From Lasiodiplodia sp. COLG20 (taxonomy: Eukaryota > Ascomycota > Dothideomycetes > Botryosphaeriales > Botryosphaeriaceae), in the NCBI GenBank assembly GCA_009801085.1, contig VNWV01000001.1, forward strand, positions 2,728,001 through 2,792,000: a stretch of 64,000 bases of DNA, read 5' to 3'. The notes under the pieces were generated by a model, which was not told where the DNA came from, did not search any database, and was given only the letters and a program-made list of their open reading frames with translations. A program made the translations under genes and the position numbers. Each line of letters starts with the position of its first letter. Positions within the stretch are counted from its first letter, which is position 1. Shown here piece after piece: positions 33,865 to 46,106 of the stretch.

Positions 33865-36310
33865 ATCTAGAAAACCGACTCCAACCAGCTTGCTAAGACA
33901 CAGTTAGAAATTGTTCCAACTGATGGAAACTCTCGCGAACTCACCTTGGCTTCTCTGGCGGCGTCGATGGTAGCTTTGAAGTCATGCCACAATTTCTTAA
34001 TCTCGCCATTCTCCTTCATCTCATCGACGACCTTGTTCGCATACTTCATTTTCTTCTTCGTTTTCCATCCGTCGCGCTCCACGATCTTTTCAGGATCAAG
34101 GTGGCCCTGCGCCTTCAAGTGGTCTTTGACCCAGTCATACAGGTGCCAGCGCCAATGCGTCAGCGTATGGGCTGTTTCAGCATTGGTTTTGCAGTGTACG
34201 CCAACGTGGAAGACGGTAGACTCCGGCGGGAGCGAGTGCCCATTGGCATCAACAGAACGACGGCTCTCATCATTCGAATCGCTATCTTCCGACTCGGATG
34301 AGTCAGAAGAGTCATTGTCTTCCACATCGGAAAGCGTGTCGCTCTTGTAAGCTTTCCCCGTCAACATGATATCCCATGTGGCAGGATGGGTTCGGCGGTT
34401 GCATGCTTGACAATGATTTTCGAGCAGCATCCTCGCCGCACCGCCGATTTCGGCGGAATCCATTCGTGGTCTGGCGTGCAGAGCCCTGGTGAAGTCTCGT
34501 GTCCAGGCCGAGGACGTGAATTTTGACCCTGCCAACCCCTTGACCTCATCATCCAGTTTCCTGAACGTTAACTTGTAGATCTCGTCATCCTTCGCAAAAC
34601 CGGGGTTCAGCTTCTTCTGAACCATCCATTCCACCGCGTATTTGAATAGGTCCTTGCCCTTAGCACGACTAATGCTGGTGAATGCGAGAGGGATAGTAGC
34701 ATCTTCGTCAGGAACGCCGATAGTTTCGTCCTCGCCCTCAACCACAAAGCCTTCGTCCTCGTCATCTTCCTGGAACATGTCCATTGTTGTTGCTTGGTGG
34801 ACCCTGGCATGAGGCCTATCAGATAGCTCGTCCTCATCTTCATTCGTTTCATCTTCGTCATCTTGATCAGGCTCGGATTCTGACTCTGATTCTGTATCGT
34901 AGAGAGCACGCCGGCGTCTCTGCTGGGGTCCTTCCTCAACCTCGGGGGACGGTTCTTGTCCACGACGTCGTCTCTTGAGCGCTTCCAGGGCCTTTTGACG
35001 AGCGTTCATCACCGGTGGCACGTTTCTTGGCCGACGCGGGACATCCAACTTGCGAGGGGACGAACCAAGAAACTCGAGGTCTTCTGCAAGGTCCTCCTGC
35101 TCCTGCTGGGCGGTTGCGGGTGATCGCCTGCGGGATCTTTGAGTCACTGGTTCATCTTCGCTGTCAGAAGCCGGGGGAGCTCTCCTCTTCCTGGCCGAGA
35201 CAGGAATATCATCGCTCTCTTCATCGTCACTGAAAACTTTAGAAGACTGTTTGGCCTTTCTTTTCCTTGGAAGTGATCCTGGAGAAGATGCAAGAGCATC
35301 GTCGCCACTGGATTCTGGTTCACCAATGTCAAGATTGTGAGGTCCTGCCTTTGCAGGCCCACCCACAATCTCCAGATCATCGGAGTCCTCGGATGCGCTT
35401 ACAACGGCCTGTCGAGTCTGCCGGCGTCGCTTGCCTGCTCTTGTCTGACGTTTACTTGCCGGTGGAGAACCTTGGTCACTATCCGGTGAAGCTTTTCTCT
35501 TCTTTTTAGACTTTTTCGGAGTTACAGCCTTTGGGACGGCGGGCTGAGTGCGCTTGCGGACAGGAATATCTTCGGACGAGCTATCGCTCTCTGGAATCTT
35601 ATCCTGAGAGCCGTTGTCTTCTTCCTTCACGGCCGGTGTTGGATTGCTTGGCTGAGAAAACTTGATCTTCTTTTGCGATTTAGCTCTGCCACTGGTGAGG
35701 AACGTGTTGCTGCGCCGTTGCGATCTTGGAAGTGGATCACTGTCACTGTCGCTGCTGCCGTCTCTTTCAGGTTCTGGCTCTTGCTTGACTTTTGGGGTCA
35801 TGGTGGCTTGTGAGGTTCCTATTATTGAGCATCAGGTTCGGTCAGCTTGAAATGTGTGTAGAGTGGAAGGGCGCAGAAAAAAGGCATTCGTAGAATGATC
35901 TTGGAATAAGAACAGTGGGCGGCTACGAAAGCGCAGGCATGGCCGCCTCGTGGATGCAGGGCAGAGCTCGTGTACGACCCAGCCACACAGCAGAAGATGT
36001 GAGGGATGACCGCTGAACAGCCCTGCCGGGTATGATGACCGGCATTTAATACTGGGTACGTTCACAAGATCTCCGCTCTTCTCCGGCTTTCAATAGGATA
36101 CTAGAATGTATGCCTACCTCCAACGCTATCATTCTGCGCTATCTTGCGCCGTTTCGCGGGGCTCGGGGACCCAGTGTAATTGACCGCAGCGGCGCGGTCG
36201 CGCAAGTGAGGCGACAACTGCCCTGCAGCAGGCGATGATGATGGAACGGGGGTGAAATTCAGTCGTGTTTGTCGCGGCTGGCGGCGCGCGGATTTCTTCG
36301 ACCGCGCCAT
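33865..36310 (-). CDS. DUF4211-domain acidic nuclear protein
   Basis: Three exons (36118-36310, 33945-35818, 33865-33894) give 698 residues. The short first exon encodes a basic start (MARSKKSARRQPRQTRLNFT) and SPAKRRKIAQNDSVGG. It joins in phase over a 299-bp intron to the main exon, which on its own looks like a complete frame starting at 35801. Residues 80-420 are a Ser/Asp/Glu and Lys/Arg mixture with nuclear-signal clusters (KKSKKKRK, KRKAKQSS). The conserved DUF4211 region follows (about 440-600): FKYAVEWMVQKKLNPGFAKD, CQACNRRTHPATW, VFHVGVHCKTNAETAHTLTH. The Cys/His pattern in it suggests metal binding. The molecular function is unknown; the composition points to chromatin or nucleolus. 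Confidence 0.82.
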
Positions 36311-37063
36311 CTGGGAAGCATCCGCCCGGTGGCGAGACAGACTGATTGACAGCAGAGTACGGAGGTCGACACGCGACCACGGTCTGCTGCTTGCTAGTGA
36401 TACTGTGCTGAAACTTTGTGCGCGCACGTAGGAATTTCGAGGCAGGCAGCACGAGCGGCGGGGCGAAAGTTCGTCATCCGTGGCGCCGAACTTGAACACG
36501 TGCGCATGTGATCACGCGAATCCGCCAAAGTAACTAGTTTTCGGTTTCATCTGCAAGGCATCTTGCAAAACCCTTCTAGGACATGCAGCCCCGTGCAGGT
36601 ACTTAAGACCGACATGAATATATTCACAGAGACATTTTATTATCTGGGGTGAATCATTGGCCCTGCTGTTCCTTTTGAGTAATGAATTGCTCCATGCTGC
36701 ATCGCACAAAGCCTGGAGCAACCACGTCATGGAAGCCATCTTTCTGTGTTAGCTGAAAGCTTATGATCACACTTAGACTAAGAATTTAGATTACAGTGTA
36801 CTTCAGATGCAAAAGTTACTTACTGTGGCCAGCAGTTGACTCTTCTCCTTTTTCTTCTTCTTTTTTTTTTTTTAAGGCAGATCCTAATCATTCTGCAGTG
36901 CTCTGGAGAAGAACACGTACGGTCGTTTATTATCCGCTTTCACAAAGAGTGTCGGATCATGACAAGTGTCGTGGTGTTTTGGTTTTTCGGAGCCATATTC
37001 GATCCAAAATGCGGCAATTCTCTTGACTTCTACATGACCCGTGGTAGCAACTGCACCAAACGC
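36311..37063. other. Intergenic, no gene seen
   Basis: Upstream of the DUF4211 gene and downstream of the ADAL-type gene. Includes a T tract at about 36861-36873. Small frames only. Confidence 0.55.
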
Positions 37064-38758
37064 TCAATTCCACCCGTCCCAAGCCGCGTACAATTTCCGT
37101 AGTCGGGATTTCTCTTCGTCGTCTGCAAAGATGGTATCCACCACACCTTCACATAGCTTTTTGACATCTTCTCTGCTCAAGTTGAAATGCGTGATCGCCA
37201 GGTAATATTCCTCGGATAGAGGACTACAGAAGACGCCGACGTCGTCTGTCTAGAGCACAAGAGTCAATTCATCTTCTGTGAATGCGTTGCACTGTGGTTA
37301 ATTGCTTACTGAGAGTGCGACCCCAACGCCGGAATCTCTCCACCACCCAAAGTGGTGGTCCTGAAAACTTCCAGTAATCATTTTGGCATGGACGTTGCAG
37401 CTGATGCATAGTTCAACTCCAATCTTTTGTTCAATGATCGCCTTGCGGATTTCTTCTTTCACATGGATGACATGTCCAATCCGATCGGGCTGCCAGCTTA
37501 ACAACGTCCACAGCTCAGTATCAGTTGAGGAGGCAGCGGCCTCGGCGAAATGGACGGTAATTTTCATCCCTGCGGCCTTGGCTCTAGCAAACGACTCAGA
37601 GAAGATGCGTACATCGCCTTTAACGGGGTCACCGCACAGGTCAATCCCAACGATGCCTCTCGGCTGGAGCGACAATGCCAGACTGACAACTTCCTCAGCC
37701 TCGACTAAGGAGTTCCGGCGGTCTACGGATAGGATAAGTCCTGTACGCATCGGGTTGGAGGGGCGGGCATTGTGCTCTTCGATGCAGGCCAGGATCGTCT
37801 CCACGTATTGCTTCTTCGTAATTCCTTGATTTGGGATGGCGCGTGGCGTCGTCCTGAGTTCTAGGTGTATGACGTTATCTCGACGGAATGACTCGAGCAC
37901 CGAAAGTGTGGAGTACCTGGCTCGTGAGCATCTGCTTCTATTAGGGAGGACGTATTCCAGCGTACTTGATACTTTCAATGTCACTGCACAGCTTGTAGAT
38001 GTACGAGGAGAACAACGGGAAAAAGCTACATTCCGAACTAGTCAGCCACGGCAACCTCTCTACAAGCAGTGAGCTCCAACTTGACACAGCAAAGCAAACG
38101 CAAGGGCCAGCGAAGAGGTTGTGTTGCAAGATAGAGACACTTGGAGGTTCGCCCGGAGGAGAGGAACGATCAGGCCTGTGAAAAGGACCGAAGCACTCAT
38201 CCGGCCGTGCGAGTGGCGCGATGTAGCCTCGCTCGCTTCTGAGGCCGACAGCGAGCCCAGATGTGCCCATGTCTTCGCGCGCAGGGTCTCACAGAAGCGA
38301 CTATTCTTGGTGTGCACGCATAGAAGCTCATCGCCGGAGCCTGCTGGGGCCGTGTGACGGGCTTACCAAGCGAGGACAGGTGTGGGAGCTCAGCGCACTC
38401 ATATGCAGAAGCTCATTTGACCCCGCGACGGGCTGGATGCAGCAAAGAGGAAAAGGCGGCTCACGTGTTGAGGTCGTAGTCGACTTTGCCGGGCGGGATG
38501 GCGTCCAGCGGGTCCTGCAGGTCGAAGCAGTCGTCTGCCTGCTTCCGCCGCGCCCAAATCTCGTGCAGACAGTCACGATCGATGCTTCCGCTTAGGTGCG
38601 CATGGAGCTGGCGGCGAACAGTCAGCCCGAGGGAGCCGGGGCGGTTGACGATTCCGCTGGGCCGCTAGGCGCGTTGCGGCTGGGCTCTCGGCCCCGTTGC
38701 GTACCTCGACCTTGGGTAGGGCCTTGGCGAGCCGGCGGGCAGTAGCCTGGTCCATCAT
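37064..38758 (-). CDS. Adenosine deaminase-like protein (ADAL/N6-methyl-AMP deaminase type)
   Basis: Metal-dependent hydrolase related to adenosine deaminase; ADAL homologues deaminate N6-methyl-AMP to IMP. Five exons (38705-38758, 38465-38607, 37966-38025, 37310-37916, 37064-37249) give 349 residues. The metal-binding HxH is in KVELHAHLSGSIDRDCLHEI. ELRTTPR, VGIDLCGDP, the metal His and catalytic Glu in ITVHFAEA, RIGHVIHV, and the Asp pair in ALSTDDVGVF are all present in order. The second intron is 439 bp, by far the longest in the window, and splits the HAHLSGS exon from the FFPLFSSYIY exon. The complete set of active-site motifs suggests an active enzyme. Confidence 0.92.
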
Positions 38759-39476
38759 CTGGGGCGGTGGTGAGGGGACGCTCTCGCAGCAGGGCGCGAT
38801 TGGCTTTGGCGGCGAGGTTCGACGGAGGTGGGAATGCGGACGCGGTGCCGCGAAGGGATCGACAGCCGGGTGAGAGAAAATCAGCGAGTGGGCTGCTTCT
38901 GAACGCGGTGGCCGGGCCCACTCTGGCTGCGCTAGCGCCATTGCTCTCGAGGCCGACACTGCAGCTCTGCGAAGCTGCTGCACGCTCCGGCACCCCTCAA
39001 GGCCTGCGGATGCTGCATGGCGCGAGCACCGCAGCGGTTGCACGCCGTCGCCGAGCTGCGCGGGTGCTGTGTGCGGCGGTGTCCTGTTGTTCTGAATAAA
39101 GTGAGCGCGCGAGAGCGGCAGCGTCGACTCTCGCGTAGTTAATAATTAGGGGGCGCGACCTAGCGTCTTCTAGGAAGGGTAAGCAGCGGACGCTCGACCT
39201 GCACCCTCCAGCCGGCCGCTCTCCCTTCGATTCAACTCCAACCTTCCTTGCTTACCCACAGCTCGAATCTCGTCAACCCCCAGGGCACGCCCGCACTTGC
39301 ATCGCGCTCCTCGAACGGGTTGGCGGACCACATACCTTCAGTCGCTCATTCACTCGCTCCGCCCGCATCGCAAGCCCGCCCGCCCGTCGCAACCGCCCCT
39401 GGATCTTCTTGCCTCGTCGCAGCCGACGCCGCCTCCCTCCTGACCTCCCTCCACACACCAGCACCCACACGTCGCA
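38759..39476. promoter_or_regulatory. Divergent upstream region, ADAL-type/G-beta
   Basis: 718 bp between divergent start codons. The half next to the G-beta start is C/T-rich on the plus strand (about 39230-39475), a composition common in 5' UTRs and promoters of highly expressed filamentous-fungal genes. Confidence 0.45.
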
Positions 39477-40797
39477 ATGGCCGACCTGAATGCTGAGAGC
39501 ATTCAGCAGAAGATCCAGATCGCACGGCGCGATGCGGAGGCTCTCAAGGACCGGATAAAGCGGAAGAAGGACGAGCTCGCGGACACCACCCGTACGTGCC
39601 CACCCTCGCCCGCGCCCACGCCGCGCCAATGGCCCAGCCGAGCCTCGCATGCTAACCTCTGCCGCAGTCCGCGATGTTGCCCGCCAGCGGGTTGAGCAGC
39701 TGCCCCGGCTGACGATGAAGACCAAGCGCACCTTGAAGGGTCATTTGGCTAAGATCTACGCCATGCACTGGTCGACGGACCGCAGGCATCTCGTCTCCGC
39801 GTCGCAAGATGGCAAGCTTATCATCTGGGACGCCTACACCACCAACAAGGTCCACGCCATCCCGCTGCGCTCGTCATGGGTGATGACCTGTGCCTACTCG
39901 CCAAGCGGTAATTTCGTCGCCTGCGGTGGTCTCGACAACATCTGCTCCATCTACAACCTGTCTGCCCGGGAAGGTCCTACTCGCGTCGCGCGTGAGCTCT
40001 CCGGCCACTCCGGCTACCTCAGTTGCTGTCGGTTCATCAGCGACCGGCGCATCCTTACCTCCTCGGGAGATATGACTTGCGTTTTGTGGGATCTTGAGAC
40101 GGGCTCGAAAATCCACGAGTTTGCCGACCACCTCGGCGATGTCATGAGTTTGTCCATCAACCCGCTCGACAATAACCAGTTCGTGTCCGGTGCCTGCGAC
40201 GCCTTCGCCAAGCTCTGGGATATCCGCCAGCAGAAGTGCGTCCAGACTTTCGCAGCACATGACTCGGACATCAACGCCATCCAGTACTTCCCCAACGGCA
40301 ATGCCTTCGGTACCGGTTCCGACGACGCGTCCTGCCGTCTGTTTGATATTCGTGCCGACCGCGAGCTGCAAAGCTACACGGTAAGATGAAGCCTCGCTTG
40401 AACGTGCCGGATCGGGCACGAGATCTGCTCGGAAAGTGCTGACACATGTTTCAGATCGGAGAGCCCGTATGCGGCATCACGTCCGTTGCTTTCTCCGTCT
40501 CCGGCAGGCTGCTGTTCGCGGGCTACGACGACTTCGAGTGCAAGGTGAGCACAGAATTGCTTTGGGACGTTGACTTTCGGTATGCGCTAATTCCGTATCA
40601 GGTGTGGGACGTTCTTCGCGGCGAGAAGGTCGGAACCCTGCAAGGCCACGACAACCGTGTTTCTTGCTTGGGAGTTAGCAACGACGCCATGAGTCTTTGC
40701 ACGGGATCTTGGGATTCAATGGTGAGTGTCGACGGGCTCTTCGGTTCCCCTCCGTACATTGCTAACTTCGCTCTCACAGCTCCGCATCTGGGCGTAA
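39477..40797 (+). CDS. sfaD: Heterotrimeric G-protein beta subunit
   Basis: Seven-bladed WD40 beta-propeller that pairs with G-gamma in pheromone, nutrient and development signalling. Five exons (39477-39591, 39668-40380, 40455-40544, 40602-40721, 40780-40797) give 351 residues. The N-terminal coiled coil (about 1-45, [20 protein letters not shown]) for G-gamma is followed by [20 protein letters not shown] and seven WD blades (LIIWDAY, SIYNLS, CVLWDLE, AKLWDIR, CRLFDIR, KVWDVLR, LRIWA). The last exon is only 18 nt and completes the final blade. Named by similarity to Aspergillus SfaD. The next gene is its likely cochaperone, the phosducin-like protein. Confidence 0.97.
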
Positions 40798-42306
40798 AAA
40801 CCGTCTTACCCTTAAAACGACGATTGTTGCGGGCGCCAGATACCCCGGGCACTAGCAGACCCGACAGTGGCTCACCCACCTGCGCTCATGCACCGCACTC
40901 ACACACAGGGAGGCTCGCTAACATACTTTGTGTGTATCATACGCGGCTCTTCTCTCTATTACGCACGATATTACAAACGAGTAACTGGCGAGCATACTGG
41001 TCTCGGCTTGTACACTCCTAAACGGCTCTAATTTTTCTTTTTCTCTTCGACACGGGTGGGACGTCTGGGTCGGGTCGGTGGTTTCGGCCCACGCTGTTCA
41101 GTGGCGACGGTACGCTTTTTTCTTTACTTTTTTCTGCTTTGGAATAAAAGCTGCGATTCCCTGTACCTTCAACTACCATCATCCGAACCCTCCAAGCGCG
41201 TCACGTACGGAATTCTTTCACCAAGGCGCAAGGCAACGGGCACCGATATCCCTCGCTCTTTCGGTCGAGAAGTGCTCATTCCCGGGACGGTTCGGCAGTC
41301 TTTTTCCTCTCAAGAGATGTTCTTAGTACTCTTTTTTTCCCTTTTCTTTACTCAGCTCCTATACAGGTGGTGGCTTATGGTGAGGTGTCCATTGCGGTTG
41401 GCTAGCATGCATTTAATCTGAGTTCAATGCCATACAATACAAGACGCGTGGTTGGTGCATGTGCGGGTGGGCTCGCTCGAAATGGCGGCAGGCTGAGCCG
41501 GGACCCCGGCCGCCAGCTGCGAGTATCGTATCGGAACGCGGCGGACAGGCGAGCAATCCCAGTCGCCATATGCTAAGTGCCGGGATTGAGAGACGATCTA
41601 TCATGCGTGGCGCAGGGACACTCTGGGCTTTGCCGTGGGCGCTGGCTTGGATGCCGCACGACGGGGTGCGGGCCAGCGCGCGACCTCTGGCGGTTTGCGA
41701 AAAAATCGGCGAGGCAGATCATGAGGACATGCGGGTGGCATGATGTAACACGTGCCGTCTTTGGCAGCGGGCACCGTTGAAGAGCCGCTCGTAATTTGGG
41801 CTGGGGATGGTGAGGCTTGGGCGCGGGCGCCCTGACGTTGTTGACTGCAGCGCGACGCGCGACAACCGTTTACGAGCCGGCGTTGCGCGTCTGGCGCGCT
41901 GGCGTCTGGGCCTGATCCCCGCAGCCGGGCTCTTGGACGTTTCAACACTCTGCCCCTTTCGCCGGTCAACGTCGCAGGCCTCGGCCGGAGCCATTTACAG
42001 CCCTCAGCCTTACTTACGTCGGACGCAACACCCTAAGCAGCACGTGGGACACCCCGGCTAGCGCGTGTGGCCTGGCCTTCTTTTTCGAGCACTTGCACGG
42101 CCGCTGAAACCCCGACCAGAGCACAGAACAGATCCTCGCACTGCCTGCCCACTCAGAGACCTCCGACGCGCCGTGCCCGCTGTCATCACCTCCAGTCGCA
42201 GACGAACCCTGTCGCTGTGAACGGGCCCCCGCTGTACAGCAGCCTTCTGTCACTGTCGTTATAAGCTTGCCCACCCCTCCGAAAGCTCAGGCTTTCCCCT
42301 TTCGCC
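40798..42306. other. Long intergenic region between G-beta and phosducin-like genes
   Basis: 1.5 kb. Starts with the G-beta 3' UTR. Strong C/T and T-rich tracts at 41030-41350 (TTTTTCTTTTTCTC and similar). The 41450-42000 part is GC-rich with small overlapping frames on both strands that I judge spurious. The final 250 bp should be the phosducin-like promoter and 5' UTR. Confidence 0.55.
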
Positions 42307-43283
42307 ATGTCAAACGCCGCTCAAGAAGAATTCAACGAGCTCGTCAGAGACAAAGACCGCTCTACTCGGCACCCCGAAGACGCTGACGACTCTGACCTGG
42401 ACTCCGGACACGAATCCCCTCTCGAGCAGTTCTTTGAGAAGGGCGACTACTCGGACGACGAAGACGACTACCACCACGACGACGACAACGTCGACTACGA
42501 CACAATGCGTTCCCGCTACACCGTCCCCCAAGTGCGTTCCGACGCCAACACCGGCCCCAAGGGTGTCATCGCCGATGCCCAGGCCTTCGAGCAAGCCAAG
42601 AAGTCCCAGCGCTTCTCGCTGTTCCGCAGCAGCGACGAGAAGAAGGGGAACGTCGTGAGGAAGAACCGCGCCGACACCACCTTTAGCGAGAAGAGCGCTG
42701 CCAGCAGCAGCGAGGACGAGTTCCTGGCAAGGTGGAGGGAGAACAGACTGCGCGAGCTTCAGAGCCAGCCCAAGGGCCAGCGTGCCCTGTCCCGCTCGAG
42801 GTCGCGAACTGGCAGCCCGGGTTCCAGGGCGTACGGCCGCCTCGTGTCCGTCGACGCAGACGGCTACCTTGAGGCCATTGAGAAGACGCAGTCGGCCACC
42901 ACTGTGGTGGTCTTCATCTACGACGATCAGGTCAGTCTGCCCCATTGTCTCTCTTTTATCTGACACATGCACTGACCGACCCCAGTCTGAGATCAGCTCC
43001 ATGGTCGAAGACGCGTTGCGCACTCTGGCCCGGAGACACGGCATGGTCAAGTTCATCAAGTTCCACTACGAGGACGCCGAGATGCATGTCGCCGGCGTTC
43101 CCGCAATTCTCGCGTACCGTGGCGGTGAGAAGTTCGCTGGCCTGGTGCCGGTCATGGACGAGATTCCGGACGATGCGGAGTTGAGTGACGTCAGTCTGGA
43201 ATACGCATTACAGAGGTAAATCTTCATCGTTCCGAGTCGCTCAGCAAGCGCTAACCGCCACCAGGCACCAAATCCTCTTCTAA
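42307..43283 (+). CDS. phnA: Phosducin-like protein (PhnA/BDM-1 type)
   Basis: Cochaperone that helps the CCT chaperonin assemble G-beta-gamma. Three exons (42307-42930, 42986-43215, 43265-43283) give 290 residues. The N-terminus (SNAAQEEFNELVRDKDR) is followed by a very acidic stretch (SDDEDDYHHDDDNVDYD) and TGPKGVIADAQAFEQAK, the phosducin helix-1 region that contacts G-beta. The C-terminal thioredoxin-like fold has TVVVFIYDDQSEISSMVEDA, VKFIKFHYEDAEMHVAGVPA and AILAYRGGEKFAGLVPVMDE. The last exon adds only HQILF; without its splice the frame would stop right after the donor with nearly the same protein. Confidence 0.94.
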
Positions 43284-46106
43284 GAGTCGCGACCCGACCG
43301 CTTTGATCCCTGTCCTTTTGAAACGACAGCCCAACCGACCGCATTTACCGCTTCGCTTCTCGCTTCTGCACTGGCCTGCCATGCACGGGACTGACGCAGT
43401 CACACGAGCAATCACCCACTTCGCGGGCTTGGTTTGAGGACTGTAGCGCTGGCTTGCTGCGCCATCCGCTACTTTCATCCCCATGGCTGCAGACCAGGCA
43501 ATGCTGGTGACTGCCGGCACCATCACGGACGTTCGATTTTATCCGGCAATTTCCCCCGACGGAGAGAGTAACTTTCCTTGGACGAAGATCGCTCGCTCGG
43601 ACGGTCCGTTCTCATTTCAGGCGCACCACACCACCGCAGGCAAGAAGCTCGGCCCTCCATCTTGCTCGCTGTCAAGGTGCAGCGGATGGCAAAGCTTGGT
43701 CCCCCCCTCCATCACACCCGTTATGACCTTTTCCTTGTATTTGTGATTATGACACGCATCCCTGATTTTCCCGAGCAGCCGCCGTGTGGTTCATGCTCCT
43801 CTGCGGGCCAGACATCACACCTCGGGCATTTTGCTGCTGGTTTACCTCATATGTCTGGCGTTACGGCGTTCATCTGATGGGTTGGAGGGATGGCACTTGT
43901 ATCGCATGCTTGCGATACGTCATGGATTTTCTCTCCTGATACCTGGGATATCGACGCAACTTGTTGAGCTTGTTCATCATACTTGATTTTTTGAAATTTG
44001 TCATCACCTGTAGATCTGCTTTCGAAGGACAATCGCTCACGTCTATGATCCCACAATCGTGGAATATGTAAATGGAATGATTCGATATCTTCTTGTCATG
44101 TCTTTTCTTATTGTTGTTGCTATAGCTAGATCTCTCTGTACTATCGATATTATGACACAGGCATCGTTATATTCCATGACGGCTTCTTCCAGAATTCCAT
44201 TGCACAGCCTCGATGAGGAACCACAGCGCTGGGTGGGAACACATAAGACAATCGTCAAAGGCGACACAATAAAAAAAGCATGATGCAGGAATATTCCATG
44301 GGCTTCGTCATTGTTTCTCCCGCGGTCCTGGGTCGCGGCATGGTTCATGCGTGCATACGGACATGCGCGATGTTCTTATTTTTGGGACGTCGAGTTTACG
44401 ACGACTTGCTTGCTGCGTATCGCTGTTCCAGGCTTCCACCCACCACCCCCCCCGGCCGAAGTCCTTGTTGCAGGTTGACGCCCCTCCCGGCCGAGCCCCC
44501 AGTCCACAAGGCAAATTCCGCGAAGGAGTGGTGACCGGGAAGGAAGAGGCACAGCCACATGCACGTAACCCTTCCCATCAGACAGGATCTCAAACATGCG
44601 CGAAAAAAAAAAAGAGGAGTGAGACAGGGCGACGACGACGACGGAGGGGGGGCCGACCTCAGCGCATTGCATCAGCGCGCGCGCGCGGAGAACTCCTACC
44701 ACGTCAGTCGGGCCCCAAAAATAAATCGAAAGAAGGAAGGAAGATTCCATGGGGTGTTACAGCGGCGGGCCTGGTGGGGGAGTCCGGCTTGCTGTCAAAA
44801 AGGGCGCCAGGCGATCGTGACGACGGGCTGTTGCCGCGGCGCCACACTAGGGGGAGGCTACTTGTCGCACGACTCCTCCTCGTCGTAAATGTCTTTATTT
44901 GGATGTCTTTCCGGCCGGATTCCTTCGGCAGCTACCCTCATCTCGAAAGGTGTCTCAAAGAAAAAGAAAAACGTAGGGGGAAAAAAGGGGTGGCGAGGAT
45001 AAGTCCGGGTCGGGACGAGAAGGTAAAGAGAATAGAGAAGAGGCGGGAAATTAGGGAAAGCTGCATGGGGGGTGTAGTAAAAAGCACATTGAACGATTGA
45101 TCTTGGCATTGGGCGACATTTTCGTACTCTAGCCTCTTTGCTTGGCTTGCTCTCGCCGAGACGTCGACTCGAGCTCGAGGCGGTAGCGCATATCGTATGT
45201 AGCACAAACCCCCCAGACTAGGTCTCCGCCGTAGCGGATGAGCGCGCGTGCGTGTCACGAAGAGAAGAGAGTCATTGGTCGATCGTAGCGGAGGGTCAAT
45301 TAACGGGATTATCGAGTTTGAGATAAGGGTGGAGACGTGGAGTGGAGAAGGCAAGGAAAGGCAGGGCGAAGCGGTGGGTATTGCAACGGCTCAGGGTCCA
45401 GGCTCGTGCATCCTCGGCGTGGCAATATCGTCATACAATGGCTTGTGGTGTGCGGCCGCCGACGATGGTGGAAGGACGTGCACCAGCCATGCAGGTGATG
45501 TGAATGAGTGGAGGCAATCGGCACGTGGGAAGGCGTCGCGTGTGGAGCCCCTTCATGCAACGATGCGCATCAAACGGTCGCTTGGCGGCTGTCCATCTAC
45601 CCTCTTGACTCGCCACCTTCTCGTCGTTTGCTGCCAAGTCGCCGTCCGCTTGCTGGCGTCCTTCGTTTGGGCCACCACGCCGCACCCTTAATCCGGAATG
45701 GGCCCAGTCTTCTCCAACATCGGCCTAGAGCGGAGCATCCCAATCTCACCGCAACGCCCGGCTATTCGGCATACAGAACGAGCACCAATATGGCGGAGAA
45801 AAAGGGGGAATCATCATTATGGAAGGTATCTGATTGCAAAAGAAAACAGCAACGACAGGTGAGCGGAACGGGCCGGCCAGGGAGCTCATTCGGGCTCATG
45901 TGCGCATATTGAGCGCGAATGCGTCGGCGCACAGCCCAGAAAGGGCTCCCATCAAAGCGGAGATGTGGGTGGCGATGTATCTCCGGGCGGTGTTGAAGGA
46001 GCCATGGCCAGCCAACGTGCGAAAACAACGACAAGAGTTCCGCCGACATCATCTACCCACCCCACATAGCGATCGGCCAGGTCCGAAGGTCAGTTACGCC
46101 GTGGCT
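43284..46106. other. Gene-poor 2.8-kb region
   Basis: The largest stretch without a gene I can support. Frames up to 249 codons exist (44351-45100 plus, 44938-45354 minus) but they overlap on opposite strands, are rich in Arg/Gly/Ser from GC content, and show no domain. It includes simple-sequence patches (alternating GC at about 44672-44682, purine runs at 44950-45070). A long noncoding RNA or an unusual small gene cannot be excluded. Confidence 0.5.

Noticed and set aside
44351..45100. 249-codon plus-strand frame in the gene-poor region
   Set aside because: Arg/Gly/Lys-rich, overlapped by minus-strand frames, no domain, no splice-supported extension.
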